A stretch of 64,000 nucleotides of DNA from assembly GCF_002865645.1 (NCBI RefSeq), contig NW_020194619.1:496001-560000 (forward strand), written 5' to 3'. Shown here in pieces: positions 1 to 12,300 of the stretch; position 1 is the first letter of the stretch; each line of letters starts with the position of its first letter. Both the position numbers and the translations under genes were made by a program. The notes beneath the pieces were generated by a model. The model did not search any database and was not told where the DNA came from. It saw only the letters and a list, made by a program, of their open reading frames with translations. The stretch is from Hyaloscypha bicolor E (taxonomy: Eukaryota; Ascomycota; Leotiomycetes; Helotiales; Hyaloscyphaceae).

Positions 1-3000
1 AGCATAAGTAACATGTCGACGGATCAACAGCACTTACTAGGCTCTGTCTTACTCTTGCGTGGTCAGTGGAACCACGATACTATTCGGGTTACCGCATCAG
101 AAGCCCTTAGTCCTCCTTCCCTGAGGCAGAGATCCCGGGAAGAGTTCACCTCGCCATCGAGAGATCCACAGAAGCGACCAAAGAAGGGGAAGAAGGCCGA
201 GGTTGAGGGAACTTGGAAATGAACGGATATGTGCATATTTGCTGCGCTGCCGCGTCTATTGATTTAGTGTTTTGTATGGCGTCACTTTCTAAGTTCGGAT
301 GAAGTTCATCTGGAATCCAAGGTTTCGCTGTCAAAGCTCATACGTTGTCAAATTTCAGCCCTTCGCTATCGCTGAGTATGAATGGAATTCGATGAGGGCA
401 ACTACTGGAGTTAGTATAAAGTAGGGATTCAAGTCTTTGTGCAACCTCAGATCCAGATATTTTGCATTTCCCAACTCTAGCGATATTTGCGGTGTGATAT
501 GAGGACAGCTGCTATCAAAGCAAAGTTGAGCAAAGAGAATATTCATGCTGCTGGGCATTTTCGAGTAGAAGTTATTTTTTGAGCTTCTTCTGGCGATGTT
601 CGCTCTATTGAGTTGGGCTTCTCAAATTCATCCAAGGGCAGTACGCCTCTCTACTCCCACCTATTTACCCTTCTTCTTCTCCTTAGCTTCTATACTTTGC
701 ACTGCAGGAATTTGCTAAAGCCCACAGCAGGATATTGAAGTCGTTCTTGCGTGGAGAGAAGAGAGACTAAAAAGGCTTTGTTACCCAATAATTCAATCTT
801 CCAAAAGTTTTAGGACAATGGGAAAGCCAGAAAATAGGGGTAAATCGTGCTTACAGAGTTTCGTTGCACATCGCACCAATCCTTACTTTGTACCGGTCCT
901 AGACACCAAGGCCAACTTCAACCTCACTGTCACCTTCAAGTGAATCACTGTTCCTAGAGCGTTGACGTTTCGTTGCACTTCGCACGAATCTCGACTGCAT
1001 CGCTTTCAGAACTACTTAATTCAGCACCGGCTCGCTTTCATCGAGCGAGGTCCGAAGTTGGGCTGGTGCTTTGAATAACTTTTCTTTTTTTATTATCGCA
1101 TCGTCGAGTGTTATGTCAACGCCATGTTTACGAGCAGTTTACCTATATACTATTACTGTAATGGCCTTGGTAACGTATTCCCCATCGCTGATTTGCCATT
1201 TGCCCTCGTGGTCGTTTCTGCGTTGTTTCCTTGTCGAGCATCGATGATTTCACATGACACAAGTCACGTGATTACATTGGGTGTGTCTTCTTCTAAAGTG
1301 CGTTGACCTTGATAACCCTTTATTTTGCAGGAACGGGTTGTATTAGATAGCTAATTCGACCAAGAAGGGTCAATTGGCCGCTCCCTCCAAGAGCAGTGCC
1401 TGTCGACGCACTTCTAACGCAATGAAGGCCGGAGTCTCACCACAAGCAGACGATATGCACAAGATCCTGAAGTACATGGGTGGTGAATATTCGACAGCTT
1501 GGGAGCGCAAGATTGCCAAGTTCGAGAACAAACAGGGCAAGAAGGCCGAAAAGGTTGTCAAGAAGACTGAGAAGATTGTCAAGAAGGAGAAATCATTCAG
1601 CTATCAACGAGACGAACCATCTGTCCAAATGATGTTGACATACGACTTTGAAGTTTTTATCAAGCGAGGGCAACGTGAAGCATGTAGGGATCTTCAAGGC
1701 TAAGGTCTCGGAAATCCCATGCATATAATTTTCCAGCAGGAGTTACGACCTGCAAAATCTTCCAATGCCTGCTCTATTTAAGCACGCAGTAAGGGGGAAG
1801 TACCTCATTAGCATCATCTGCATGGCCGCGGTCGCGCTGCATAACACCAGTAGGTCAATAGCATTCGCAGCTTGCTCACTGCTTGTCCCTTGGATGCTCA
1901 TTGGTCTTTCTTGTGAATTCAAATCTGCTTGATACAAGTACAAATCACAACTCATGTTATTTCCCTCTCATTCCACTGTTGGCTACCGTCTGTTGTCAAG
2001 TATCGTTTCGCCTCTATTGGCAAAGGAATTGAGGAGTCTCGGGGTCTTGGCCATGCCTTTTCTTCTGGTTTCCGGGTCTGCTTTGAGTTTCCTATTAAGG
2101 AGTGGTCGAAGTAGAGAGTCCTTTCGACGTACTGCTCCTGAAGAAGACTGGTCGAGTGTGGTGTTTCCTGCGGTGGTCTCGAGTAGTTGTTCAAACACCC
2201 CTTAATTAAGCTTCATTGAAGAGCTCTGGGGGAGAGCTGTGTGTATATTTTTGATATCTCTGGTGGCTTCTAACATATTTACCGCAATACTTGGGATTAG
2301 AGAGTTTATCGAAGGTAAGGTACTCTATGTTGAACTTAGTATCTCAGAGAATCATAGCTTGCTAATCTGTAGCTGAAGCTTGCAAATCTCTATATATGTA
2401 GGTTCTTTCACCCTCCTCAAAGACAAACAACAGAGATCAAGATCTTCTTCGCCCAGCGTGTTCGGCTGGCTGGCTTTCACACTCACCCTACTTCAAGCAC
2501 AGGTCCTTCGTTTTCCGCCCACCTTGTTCTTTCTTCGCCGATGTTTGTCCTGAGACCCTTTCACTTACTCTTCGCGCAACGTTTAGCGGAAACGACAGGT
2601 CTGACAACAAGACAAGACTTTGACAGCAACTCTCTAGTCATGAATAACCAGGCCAGTGAAAGGAGTGTCCACTAGCATTAAAGCTGCCTTTGATTTACGC
2701 TCATGTTCATTCCCCACCCGTCTCTTTCGTTTCCTGACATCAGCGTAGAAACTTCCCTTCAGCTAGATAAATTCTTAAATGGGCACTGTTGTCGGTTTGA
2801 TGCTAGCACAAATGCTGATTCATACTTACATAGAGGTCTCTGTCGATATACTCCTACCTAACAGCAGCCACAGCTCCTATCTTTGAGACGTACCCTTGAG
2901 CTTCTCCGCAACGAGCAGTCGAGCTCCATTTAAACGCAACACTCCCAGGCTCTTGTACTCATTAGGACAAGAGAAGTGTCACGAGCAGAACAAGTGCGTA

Positions 3001-5122
3001 GATGAGGCAGATCAGGTCAGACTGCACGACTGCCGCGACATCATGATCCCTTTTGCGTAAGAGTCAATGACCCCTCCCTCCACTTTTTTTATTAACTTTC
3101 AGTGCTGAATGAAGCTTCATCGAGTAAGCCCCTTCATCTTTTGAGCAGCTGGCACAAGTGGGCTTGTTGACAGTGACTAGGATGTTGACAACAAGAATGC
3201 TGGGATAAGGTAAAACTTCCGCTCGCTTTGCCAAGTGATCATGAATGCATATTATCTACGCCAATATTCCCGAGATACGATTGAGATTGAGCAAGAATCG
3301 ATTAGTTACACCTCCCAGTGCATGTATTGAGGTAAAATGCGATTGGAGTCGCGTTCGAATGTCATTCGAGTAGTGATTAAAGGGAGGTGATCTTGACAAC
3401 AGAACGATAATTGACAACAAAAACATTGGTGAATTGACAAGATGGCCAAAGAAATACATATCGGGTAGCCATGGAGTTTATGTGTTCAATTTACGCTCAT
3501 GTCTATTTTCCGCTCATGTGTTTTCGTTTCTTGCCGATGTCAAACAAGGCGAATTCCCATTCGGAGCAGTTGTCTTGCTCACACCATCCTTGGAGATGAT
3601 TTGCTTTGGGATCAGCTTATTTCTGAAAAGCAAAATTATGAGGCTCTAGTCTGGCCATAGCCTGCCCCTATAATGTGGTTGAGCAAGCTACTGAAACAAG
3701 CGGCTCCATCTTCACTATGAAGCTCCATTCTTGCTATAAAGCGAGCTCTGATGAAGCAAATGTTGGGCTGAAGTGTGACTCCTCGTAATCGATCTGGTAA
3801 CCGTTTGAATTGCACACGAATGACAAGCCACCAGGTTTCGGTCTTGGTGAGTAGGCATATCAGAAACTCCTTTTCGGCCGGTTCCATGCGACTTAGGTCT
3901 TGCGGTTCCCTTTCAAGAAAATCTGCGGCTTTGTTGAAAGCGCGGAGTGGGAGGTTCTCCTTGCCATGGCGCTCGCAACCCAGATTGGCAAGCTTTCTTT
4001 ACTGGGCATGGGTGGGGGGATGATAAGGTGCTAAATCAATCATCCCGACTCTCTTTGTTTTCAACCATCTTTTCGTTGTCATTTCCCTCTTCCCCTCCCG
4101 TTGGGAATGCTCCCAAAGTGAAATATGAGAATGCTCGGTAGAATTTTTGATGTTGGTACCTAGTGACAAAGTTGCCTCACAGCAAAGATCCCAATAGAGG
4201 CCAGGAAACTAAAGCCCAGGACCACGCGCGAGGGCAGACTGTTGTTTAAGATTGTTATCAAAGCAGTATCAAAGGAGATGGAGGCTGAAGCATTAAGTAT
4301 GCACATAACGCTAAGGCTGAAGGAGCGATGGTAGTTTGGTATACGGGCCGAAGGAGTGAACAAATTGCCTTGGTACATGTGAACGTTTCTTTATTACTCG
4401 ATTAGGAAAGTTAAATGCTCTTAGGTTTCAAAATGGGCTCCCAGGATCCTTGACCAACAGACACAGGAGCAAGACTATTAGCTGTTATTCGAACTTCACC
4501 TGCAGGTATTTGCAAGACCACAACATGATTCACTGTCCGATACATTGGCGAAATAGCTTCCGAAACAGGACGGTACAGCACTAGTGTCGTCAGATCGAGA
4601 ATTTATTACCGTCTCGCGGTTCAGCAGCATCAGCAGCGCTCTACCAATTGCTTCAAGCCCAGATGTTGGGATTTTGACAGCCAACCACCTTCTTTGCTTC
4701 CTGGTCTCGCGACTTTTGCCCTTGCAACCTCTGGATTCGGGAGGACGAGGGACCTGCAGAGCTCCAATCTTGTGTGATTTGAAAATCTCATCCGATCTCT
4801 TTCTTGTTGTAACGACTTTTCTCACTGTTCTTCCCCATTCCCTTTTCCATTGCCAATCTTAACATGAAGTAACGAGAGCACTCGGTCGATCCACTGGTCA
4901 TACTTAGCATAATGAAGCCTATGAATCGAGGTCATGGTGAAGAAGGGGCATTACGCTCGAGGTCGAGGATCCTCAGAAGCGGAAGCAACACCAAGGAGTG
5001 TTGTTGACAAAAAAAGGGAAAAGAGAGAGGAGGTAATTCCTTCAATACCCGGAGCTCACTTGTTAGCGTTGACCTCTTTTTCTTGCTAAGTTCAAGAGGT
5101 CGGGGAATGCTGGCCTGGTGGA
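1..5122. other. Gene-poor relic region
   Basis: No complete gene can be supported here. The stretch has short open frames on both strands without recognisable domains, apart from the lysine-rich frame at 1350-1703. Two diverged copies of one sequence are visible: the same 14 bases (ATTTACGCTCATGT) begin at 2693 and 3489, and both are followed by a similar pyrimidine-rich tail. Related GACAACAA-containing pieces recur around 3183 and 3412. This looks like decayed repetitive DNA next to the transposon that starts at 5123. Confidence 0.5.
1350..1703 (+). pseudogene. Lysine-rich open frame of unknown function, probable gene remnant
   Basis: The frame is open from after an in-frame TAG at 1344-1346 to a TAG near 1703. 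It has no ATG at its 5' end; the first ATG inside is well downstream. The product has a basic middle in which KAEKVVKK and TEKIVKKEK form a lysine-rich, probably helical segment, preceded by a stretch containing KYMGGEYSTAWERK. A possible splice acceptor (TTTTGCAG) lies at about 1323-1330, but the TAG at 1344 blocks a simple exon. I do not recognise the family. It may be a remnant of a real gene or a chance frame. Confidence 0.25.
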
Positions 5123-5385
5123 TAGGGCTCCTATCGAATTATCGAATTAGTTCGATTCGATCGAATCCGATCGAATTTCCGTCGAATCGAACTTTTTTAC
5201 AGGATTCGATCGAATATTTGATAGTTCGATCGAATTTTCCACGTGATGATTAGTCATATAGAGCTATTTTTTCACATATACTCTCAGTGATTTTTATATC
5301 ATATTTCGATTTTTTTTGAAGCTATTCAGACATTAGGGGTATCAAACACGTGATTTACTTGCTCCACTATATTTCTCTACCATAA

Positions 5386-7731
5386 TTAGACTTGGCCAGC
5401 TGCCTCCCTACGTATGTAGTCCTTTAATAAAATCAAAGCCCTCAAAGTGCCCGAACTCATAGCCATTCGACGAAGCCCTAAAATATCCCTAGCGATATTA
5501 AAGAGTCTTTCAACATCTACTTCTGCCCCGGAAATTGGAAGATAATCGCGTGTAACTGCAAACATAAGAGGATATTCCTGCTTATGAGCTGCCCACTAAT
5601 TAAGTACCCACTTGACTTGACACTCCTTCTCATTAAATACAAAATTGACTTGTGAAGTATTGAAATATCGTTTAATATTATCTTCATTCGTAATAGCTGA
5701 ACCGTACTCTTGCAAGAAGTCCATTTCCATACTCAATTCGATCTTCTCTTTATTATTAAGAGGCCGATCAGGTAGTTACTATTCAGGGTAATAAGCGTCT
5801 TTCAAGAAGGTCTTAATACGAGCGATAATCTCGTTAGCATTTTGGTGATTTTTCTGTAGCCATTTTGTCTTGACTCATGGATTAAGAATATATGCAATCC
5901 AATACATATCGTTCTCCTTTATTGCAGTATAGTATCCATTAAAGGTTTCTAGCCCCTTACTAGCTGCTGCAATCAGAGTCTTATCGTAGCTTGCATATTT
6001 CCCTTGTTTTTTAATAATTGATTGCAAGAGCTTGTCTAGCTTTAAGTAGAGATCTGGAAGGCGATAGAGGGTTGGTTCTATACGTGAGACGTATAGCGTA
6101 TGGTCCTTAAAGAGCTTGAGAAGCTTACGAATTTGCTTCAGACGGTCCCATCGTACGGTATCAAAAATCAAGTGTAATAGCTCTTCGTGATCCTTGATCC
6201 ATAATTGGAGTGCAGTACGATGCTCAAGAGCTATCTCCAATATAGTAAGAGTATAGTTCCACCGAGTATTGACGTTATACGGGATAATCTTGGTAACTCC
6301 CGGCATATTCTTCCATTCTTAAATGCGTTAAGGAGAGTGATTTATCCAAAGTACGATAATTCGCAAGACAGCAATATCTCCGGCGGCTCCTGGTATCGTA
6401 ATCTTGTTCCAACCAAGCTGTTTGACTCTATTAAGGAAGTCGCAAGCGTCTTTATGCGTACTAGAGCCTAGGTCCTTGAGAATCGCCTTTACTACCAAGT
6501 TATCCACGTGAGCCATATAATCAATCAAACTCTGCTCTCCCTTGAATCTCATAGATTGATTATGAAGAGGCATTGGATCCAAGTAATCGTCATAAATATA
6601 AGACATTATTTTATGCAAATGACGAGCGCAAGTATCGTTATTCTTTGCATTATCTCCCGTAAGACTAATAATCTTATGGAGGATCCCGAGTTTCTTGCAT
6701 CTCTTATAGACTAGCTATGCTAAGTTCTTTCCAGAATAAGCACCGTTAATTTCGATAAAATCTAAGCATGCTTGATATATCTTCATATCAGGGCCTGCCC
6801 ACTTGCCATTTATAGCAAACATTGAGAGATTATTCGTACTTGACCAGCCATCGAATGAGATTACAACTATACTACAAGTACGCTCCAGAAGGTCGATTAT
6901 ATCCATCTCACTAGCCTGAACTCGATCGTGAATGCGGTTGGAAATTGCGTCTGCCCTAATAATCTCCTTGGTATATCCAGTAGAGCGAATCATAGTCCTG
7001 AACTTCTCATTCTCAGTCGTTATAAAGGCTTGACAAGCGTCGATAATCCAATTAACCATAGCGTCCTCAAATTCGATCTTCTCCTCCTTTCCTTTTACGA
7101 ACTTCGCAAGGTCGGTTTATATACCTTGTTATTCATTAATTCCATCGTCTTTTATACGCTTATGGTTAACCTCAATATGTGCACTTAAAGCACTCGTTGC
7201 TCTACTAAGTTTCGATACTTTGCGAGTAAAGTTCTTACAGAGATTGCAATCGTATTATTCGTCAAAAACCCGTTCCTTAGTCTTCCCCTTTCCCTTATCG
7301 TACTTAGTCATAAGTGTCTTAACTAAGTAGTATTTCCACTACCAAGCACGCTTTCCACTTGCATTTGGCTATCTCTTCTTCTCTTTAAGTATATCCTCAT
7401 CTCTATTATTATTATTAGGGATCGAGAGTGCTTGAGAGGAAGCTTGAGAGTCTTTAATAGCTATAACACGTGCTTTCTTTGCAGGAGGAGCTAGCTTCGG
7501 CGATATAGGCTTTGGAGGACCTTGGAAACCATAATTATGGAGTGACTTGAAATCGAGTTTACGCTTCCGTGTTTCAGGGGTTCGGGGAGGAGGAATATTC
7601 GAGTTTCGAGTGGACTTGGAGGTTTGTAAAGGAGTATAATCGAGGATAATTGACTCTTCTTCTTCTGGCTGTATCGAGGAATGGCGAAGTGAGTGCCGGA
7701 GAGGTGTGTTTTGCTTAGGAGTAGACGGCAT
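5386..7731 (-). pseudogene. hAT transposase pseudogene (BED finger and hATC domain)
   Basis: One reading frame runs from ATG at 7731 to TAA at 5386-5388 (782 codons) with no frameshift, but 12 in-frame stops interrupt it (low coordinates 7369, 7339, 7255, 7129, 7117, 6715, 6328, 6319, 5875, 5779, 5776, 5596; six TAA, five TAG, one TGA). Domains in order: a Ser/Pro-rich N-terminus; a BED zinc finger (CNLC near 7240 with two later His); the hAT core with the SFDGWSS acidic motif near 6865 and TGDNAKNND near 6655; a helical middle; and the C-terminal hATC dimerisation domain (YPLMFAVTRDYLPISGAEVD, then VERLFNIARDIL) at about 5570-5400. Each stop is one C-to-T or G-to-A transition from a sense codon such as CAA, CAG, TGG or CGA, as RIP would produce. 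The protein cannot be made intact, so the copy is non-autonomous. Confidence 0.93.
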
Positions 7732-7887
7732 ACTACTCTAATTAGTATATCCTCCTATAAATACGCTTCAGGGGCTCCACTTACGCTATTTCAGGGCCCT
7801 AATTAAGGGGTTTGGTGGCTGAAAAGAGGTCTTGGTATAGTGCTTAATAATTAAGAGAAGATTTTGCATGTGAGAAATTTTTTTATT

Positions 7888-7971
7888 AAGCTAATTAAGT
7901 AATATTTATAAAGCTAATTAAGTGATTTTTTATAAAGCTAATTAAGTCCATTTTTATGAAGCTAATTAAGT
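7888..7971. repeat. Four subterminal 13-bp direct repeats of the hAT element
   Basis: AAGCTAATTAAGT occurs exactly at 7888-7900, 7911-7923, 7935-7947 and 7959-7971. The start-to-start spacing is 23, 24 and 24 bp. The copies lie just inside the right end of the transposon, upstream of the transposase start. Subterminal repeats of hAT elements are often transposase-binding sites, which is the likely role here by inference. The AT-rich spacers differ between copies, so the regular spacing may itself be functional. Confidence 0.85.
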
Positions 7972-8228
7972 GAAGTGAGTTCTATTTTAGTTCTATTTTA
8001 GTTTACACGTGACTAAAGTTCGATCGAATCGAATATTCGATCGAATTATCGAATATTCGCTCGAATCGAACTTATAAAAAATTCGATTTGATTCGATCCG
8101 ATAGGAGCCCTACTGGTGGATGAAGTTGCAATATATCCTCAGCATCAGATCCCTTTGCTTCCCCATGTTCATCGCTAGGAGTAATCAGCTTTCCTTTTAA
8201 AGCCAGGGCGGGGGCAATGAGCATTAGC

Positions 8229-8373
8229 AAGAGCCCGTTCGGCCAGACACCTGCCCTTTTTCCCGGTACAGGGGCAGTAATTATATTGCCTGCCCTGCCT
8301 TGTAATTTGTTTGCAGGGCAGGCAAGGGCATTTAGGGCATTACGAGGGCAGGTGTCTGGCCGAACGGGCTCTT
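8229..8373. mobile_element. Palindromic MITE-like element with 29-bp perfect inverted repeats
   Basis: The 29 bases at 8229-8257 (beginning AAGAGCCCGTTCGGCCAGAC) are the exact reverse complement of 8345-8373. The interior holds a second inverted repeat (TGCCTGCCCTGC near 8288, GCAGGGCAGGCA near 8313). The whole 145 bp could fold into a two-level hairpin. There is no coding capacity. I could not define a convincing target-site duplication, so the exact ends and superfamily are unknown. It lies about 115 bp from the hAT element but shares no sequence with its ends. Confidence 0.75.
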
Positions 8374-9359
8374 ACCCCTTACTCCTTCTGCAAATTATTG
8401 GCACACCTCGACGATATACGAATGGAGAAGGCTGACTAGCGCTGGTGACTCTGACTGGCTTGACATGCCTTTTCGAATTCGGGCTCAACTTTTCGGGACC
8501 CTGAGCCCAAGTTTCCTCCGCCCTAAAGATCCCTCAAAGTCATCCCATCAACTTTGCTGTTATACTGTCCTTTGTTGTCACTCCATCAAATGCATCTGGC
8601 TCAAATGATGACACCCCTCTATCCCTTGATTCTTCGCGGAACCATCCGGCGACATTCCGCTCATCGCAGAATAAAGCAGACGCGATGCCCACACCGAGCA
8701 TTAAAGATAGCGTCCCCTTCAGACCTTCGTTCACCTGGGTTTGCTCGTGTTCCTCCTTGTGAGCATGTGCCAAAAGTGGGTTATAGATGTGAAAGCTCAG
8801 CGGAATAGGTGAAGGGTCTCCTATTTCGGCGCCTATGATTTTCTGAGAGTTTTGCTACGAGAATTTGAGGTGAGCACCATCACGGCGGTCAAAAATGAAG
8901 ACACGCTTTGGTCATATCATTGCCATTCATTTCAATACACTCCAAGCCTAGTAAGTACACCAATCCGCGAGCGAACAACCATGGGTATCCAGTATCCTCG
9001 CTAACAACCAGAAATTAAATACACCCTCCACATTTTTGCTCTCCAAATTGACAGCAGCTTCTCTCCCTTTTCCAAATACAAACCCAACCCCCCTCAAGCA
9101 AGAAAACAGTAAGCAAAGCAAATCGAACGACGATTGTTCTTGGTGGTAGACAGATGATCCAAGGAAAATGGCGCGGAGCCAGGTAGACATTACTCCGTTT
9201 CAGCCAGCCTCCCATATGAACAAACGCAAAAAAATCATGCAAGCAACGACCAGGCGCGAGCCGATTCGTGTTAACGCCGTTCACCTGCCTCGGAGCCGTT
9301 CATCCGCAATTCATACCACAAAGAAAGGAAAACCGACACATCTTCTCCACGTTCAACGA
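8374..9359. other. Intergenic, 3' side of apsA
   Basis: I see no gene. Open frames here are short, overlap each other and lack domain character. The part next to 9360 is probably the 3' untranslated region of the apsA-like gene. Confidence 0.5.
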
Positions 9360-12300
9360 TCAGAATCCTCGAAACGGATCATGACCGAAATGCCCGCTTT
9401 CAAACTGGGCGTACTCCCCCTCACCCTCCGTTCTGCTTCCAGCAGTGCCAAAGAAATCATCGCTCGGTCTACCACGCGACGAGTAATAACTATCCCGGTT
9501 CCTGCTTCGCCTCCTTCGCTCTCGACTCCGTCGTCTTTGCATGCCAACGAAATCCATCTCGTCTTGTTCATCTGGGAAGTCGTCGAAACGGGACATTCCC
9601 AAGGGGCTGATGAAGGCTTCCATTCTGACCGTCCCAACGGCGTCGAAGAAGTTGTTCACTACGGCTCCAGGGCGATTGCTCGCGTCTGAAGTACGGATTG
9701 ATGAGCGACCAGAGACGGACATCGCGTTATACCCAGCGATCGACGATGAAGGCTGGGATTGGTTGTAGATATCGGATGAGCCTGTGGTTCCTACGCTCAA
9801 GCCCGCTGTACTGGATGTTGGTGCGTGACCGCTGGATGCTGGACCAGAGAATCCGCGGAATGATAGAGGAGGCGGAACGCGTGAGCCGGTGTTGCTGCGT
9901 TTTCGACCATGCATTGGGGGCAATGGTGGGCCATGACCGCGTTCTGAGAAGCGTGGCACGATTGGGGGATCGGCTGCAATGTCACGATGGCTGTCGGTCT
10001 GAGCTGAGTAGAAGGACTCGACTTCACGGATGGATTGATCTTGGCCGGAGTGCACACTTGTTGGTCCTGATCGTGCTGCTGCAGTCTTCCCTTTTGCCAC
10101 GCGGATGGAGTCTCTGATTCCGTTCTTGCGGAGACGGTTTGGTTGTCTGATCTCAAAGTCCGGGATGGTGGGTTGTGGGATTGGGAGAGGGGCTTGGACG
10201 ATTTCAGGGACGGCTTGGGATGAGTGGGCGAGGAAGGAGAGGGCTGTCAGCCAGATGTAGTGGCGTTCTGGAGAGGTGGCTGTGAATTTGAGAGCGCGTG
10301 CGGGAGTCAAGATCAAGATAGATCGATTGAAGAGGGGTGCTGAGCCTTTGGGAGGGGGATTGTCATCCTTGACATCCAAGACGGATTGGATGGTCACTAT
10401 CAAAGTCAATATGGGAATTCGAGCTAGACTTGGAACACTCACGTTTTCGACCCGATTTCCCCATCAAGGCGGACCCAGATGTTGGCTGCTTGCTGCTCCA
10501 CATCACAGCTCTCTCATAGGGTGCCAACCAGACCCAGCGCTTGTGGCGAACACCGTTGGCATTATCACCGTCCATACCGTTGGAATCAGCAACACCAAAC
10601 GACTTCCGTCGTCTGACATACTTGAACATCCACTCGCCAACCATGGTTTGAGCAATAGCATCCACAACACTCGTTGCGTTGGTGTTGCTTCCAACCGATC
10701 CACTGCCAGTATTGGTTGTATTGGCAGTATTCCCTGATGGCTGTTGTCTGTGATGGGTCTTGTATCGGCTGCTCCCAGTCTCTTTCATGTATCCGGGAGT
10801 GGTGATCTCATTGCTGGGCATAGGAGGGAGTTGGGGACTCTCGGGAGCTTCAGTGGATGCCGACATTGGTGGCGGCGATCGACTGCCGCGGCGACGAGAA
10901 GCTCGACCACCTCGACCAATTGCAGCCGCAGATCTGACCTTTCGGATACTGTTTGCTCGATAATGACCTCTTCCTGATCCGCGTCCCCAGGTTGGGCTCC
11001 TGTTGCCGTCACTAGGGGCACTAGCACTGATTGGAGGTCTTCTTGAACTCGCTCTGGTTGGAATTGGGAATGGAGGCTCCTTCACTAGATCTGGCAAGCT
11101 GGGGCTTCGAGGACGGCCCTGGTGAGCGGCAACACCACTTTGTATGATGGCAGCACGGCGTATGCCATTGGGTTTACTATTGTTTGTGACAAGTGTGAGT
11201 GGCTTGTCAAGTTGACGGACGGCAGACTTCATTTGACCTCTTGGCGGCAGTGATTGCACTTCCGGCAAGGTGTACTCGCCGTTTGCCTCATGCATGTTCC
11301 TCATCGAGGTCTTCCCTGGCAAGGGTCTCGAGATTTCGGAAAGTTCCACATGCTCGGGAACCGATGTTGGTCCTGATGAAATGCGTCTAGTGGTCTTCCG
11401 TGGAGCAGGAGGCTTTGGTGCCGACAGTGGTGTCCTGTAATCATTGTCGCTCAGATCCGCATCAGCGAAATCCTCAGCATCGTCAGAACTACCATTGTCA
11501 AATCCAGCAAATAAGCTGCTGATTCGATGAGGACGCCTGATGGAGCCTTTACCCTTCGCCAATGGCCCATCGTCATTGTTACCAGGATAAGCATCTTGAG
11601 TATCACTTGTTGGCATTTGAGGTGGAGATGACGGAATCTCTTGCTCCAAACTCTGCCGACTCTTCACCCGTCTGGGATTTCGAGGCGGCAGGTTACCGGG
11701 GATAGGGGAGAATCGTTTGACTTCCTCAGCCGTTGGTTCGGGGGAGGGGGGCTTGGACGATATTGCAGAAGGTTGAAGATGTGGTGGGAGTAAATTGATT
11801 CGCTGGGCGACACGGATCTCCTCTGTTTGCACGGAGATTGACCTTGAAGGGATGGGTACCTGCATGGAAACCTGGCAACCCGCATCTTTGAAGTGCTGAG
11901 GTAGTAGGGGTTCTTTCGGGGTTGCGGGAGCGGAATTGGGCGGGTGTAACTGAATTGATGGAATTGGGATGGGCGGAGGGGGTGCGGCTCGTTTGGGTGA
12001 CTGCAGCTCGGGAACGACATCGGTTTGCGTGGAAATTGATATCATTTCTCGGATATCTATAAAAGGTGGTGGAGGGGGGGCCCTGGTTGGTGATATAGGA
12101 GTCCTGGGAGGACTCAAAGGATCTTCCAAGGTTTGAGATGCTGCAGACACCATCGAAGTCGTTGGTGGCTCAATTATCAGAGGGGGATTAGCATGTACGC
12201 GTTTTCTTCGTTGATTAGCCTCGATCTCCCACTCTCGAGGAGCAGTCTCAAATTGTTGTCGCTCGATCTTTCCAGCATGGACCGAGCCATTGACTGGCAT

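Larger units (their letters stand above)
5123..8112 (-). mobile_element. hAT-superfamily DNA transposon, 2,990 bp, inactivated
   Basis: The ends are TAGGGCTCCTATCG (5123-5136) and its exact reverse complement (8099-8112). The element is flanked by a perfect 8-bp direct repeat, CTGGTGGA, at 5115-5122 and 8113-8120. Eight-base target duplications and short TAGGG-type inverted ends are hallmarks of the hAT superfamily. Beyond the 14 bp both ends are packed with TTCGATCGAAT-type palindromes, and each reaches a CACGTG (5240-5245 and 8006-8011), giving imperfect ends of roughly 110-120 bp. Four 13-bp direct repeats lie inside the right end. The body codes for a broken hAT transposase on the minus strand. 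The intact ends and target duplication argue for a fairly recent insertion that was later mutated. Confidence 0.95.

Noticed and set aside
5129..5240. TCGAAT-rich sequence that resembles a tRNA B box in places
   Set aside because: No A box, no cloverleaf; it is the subterminal repeat of the hAT element.
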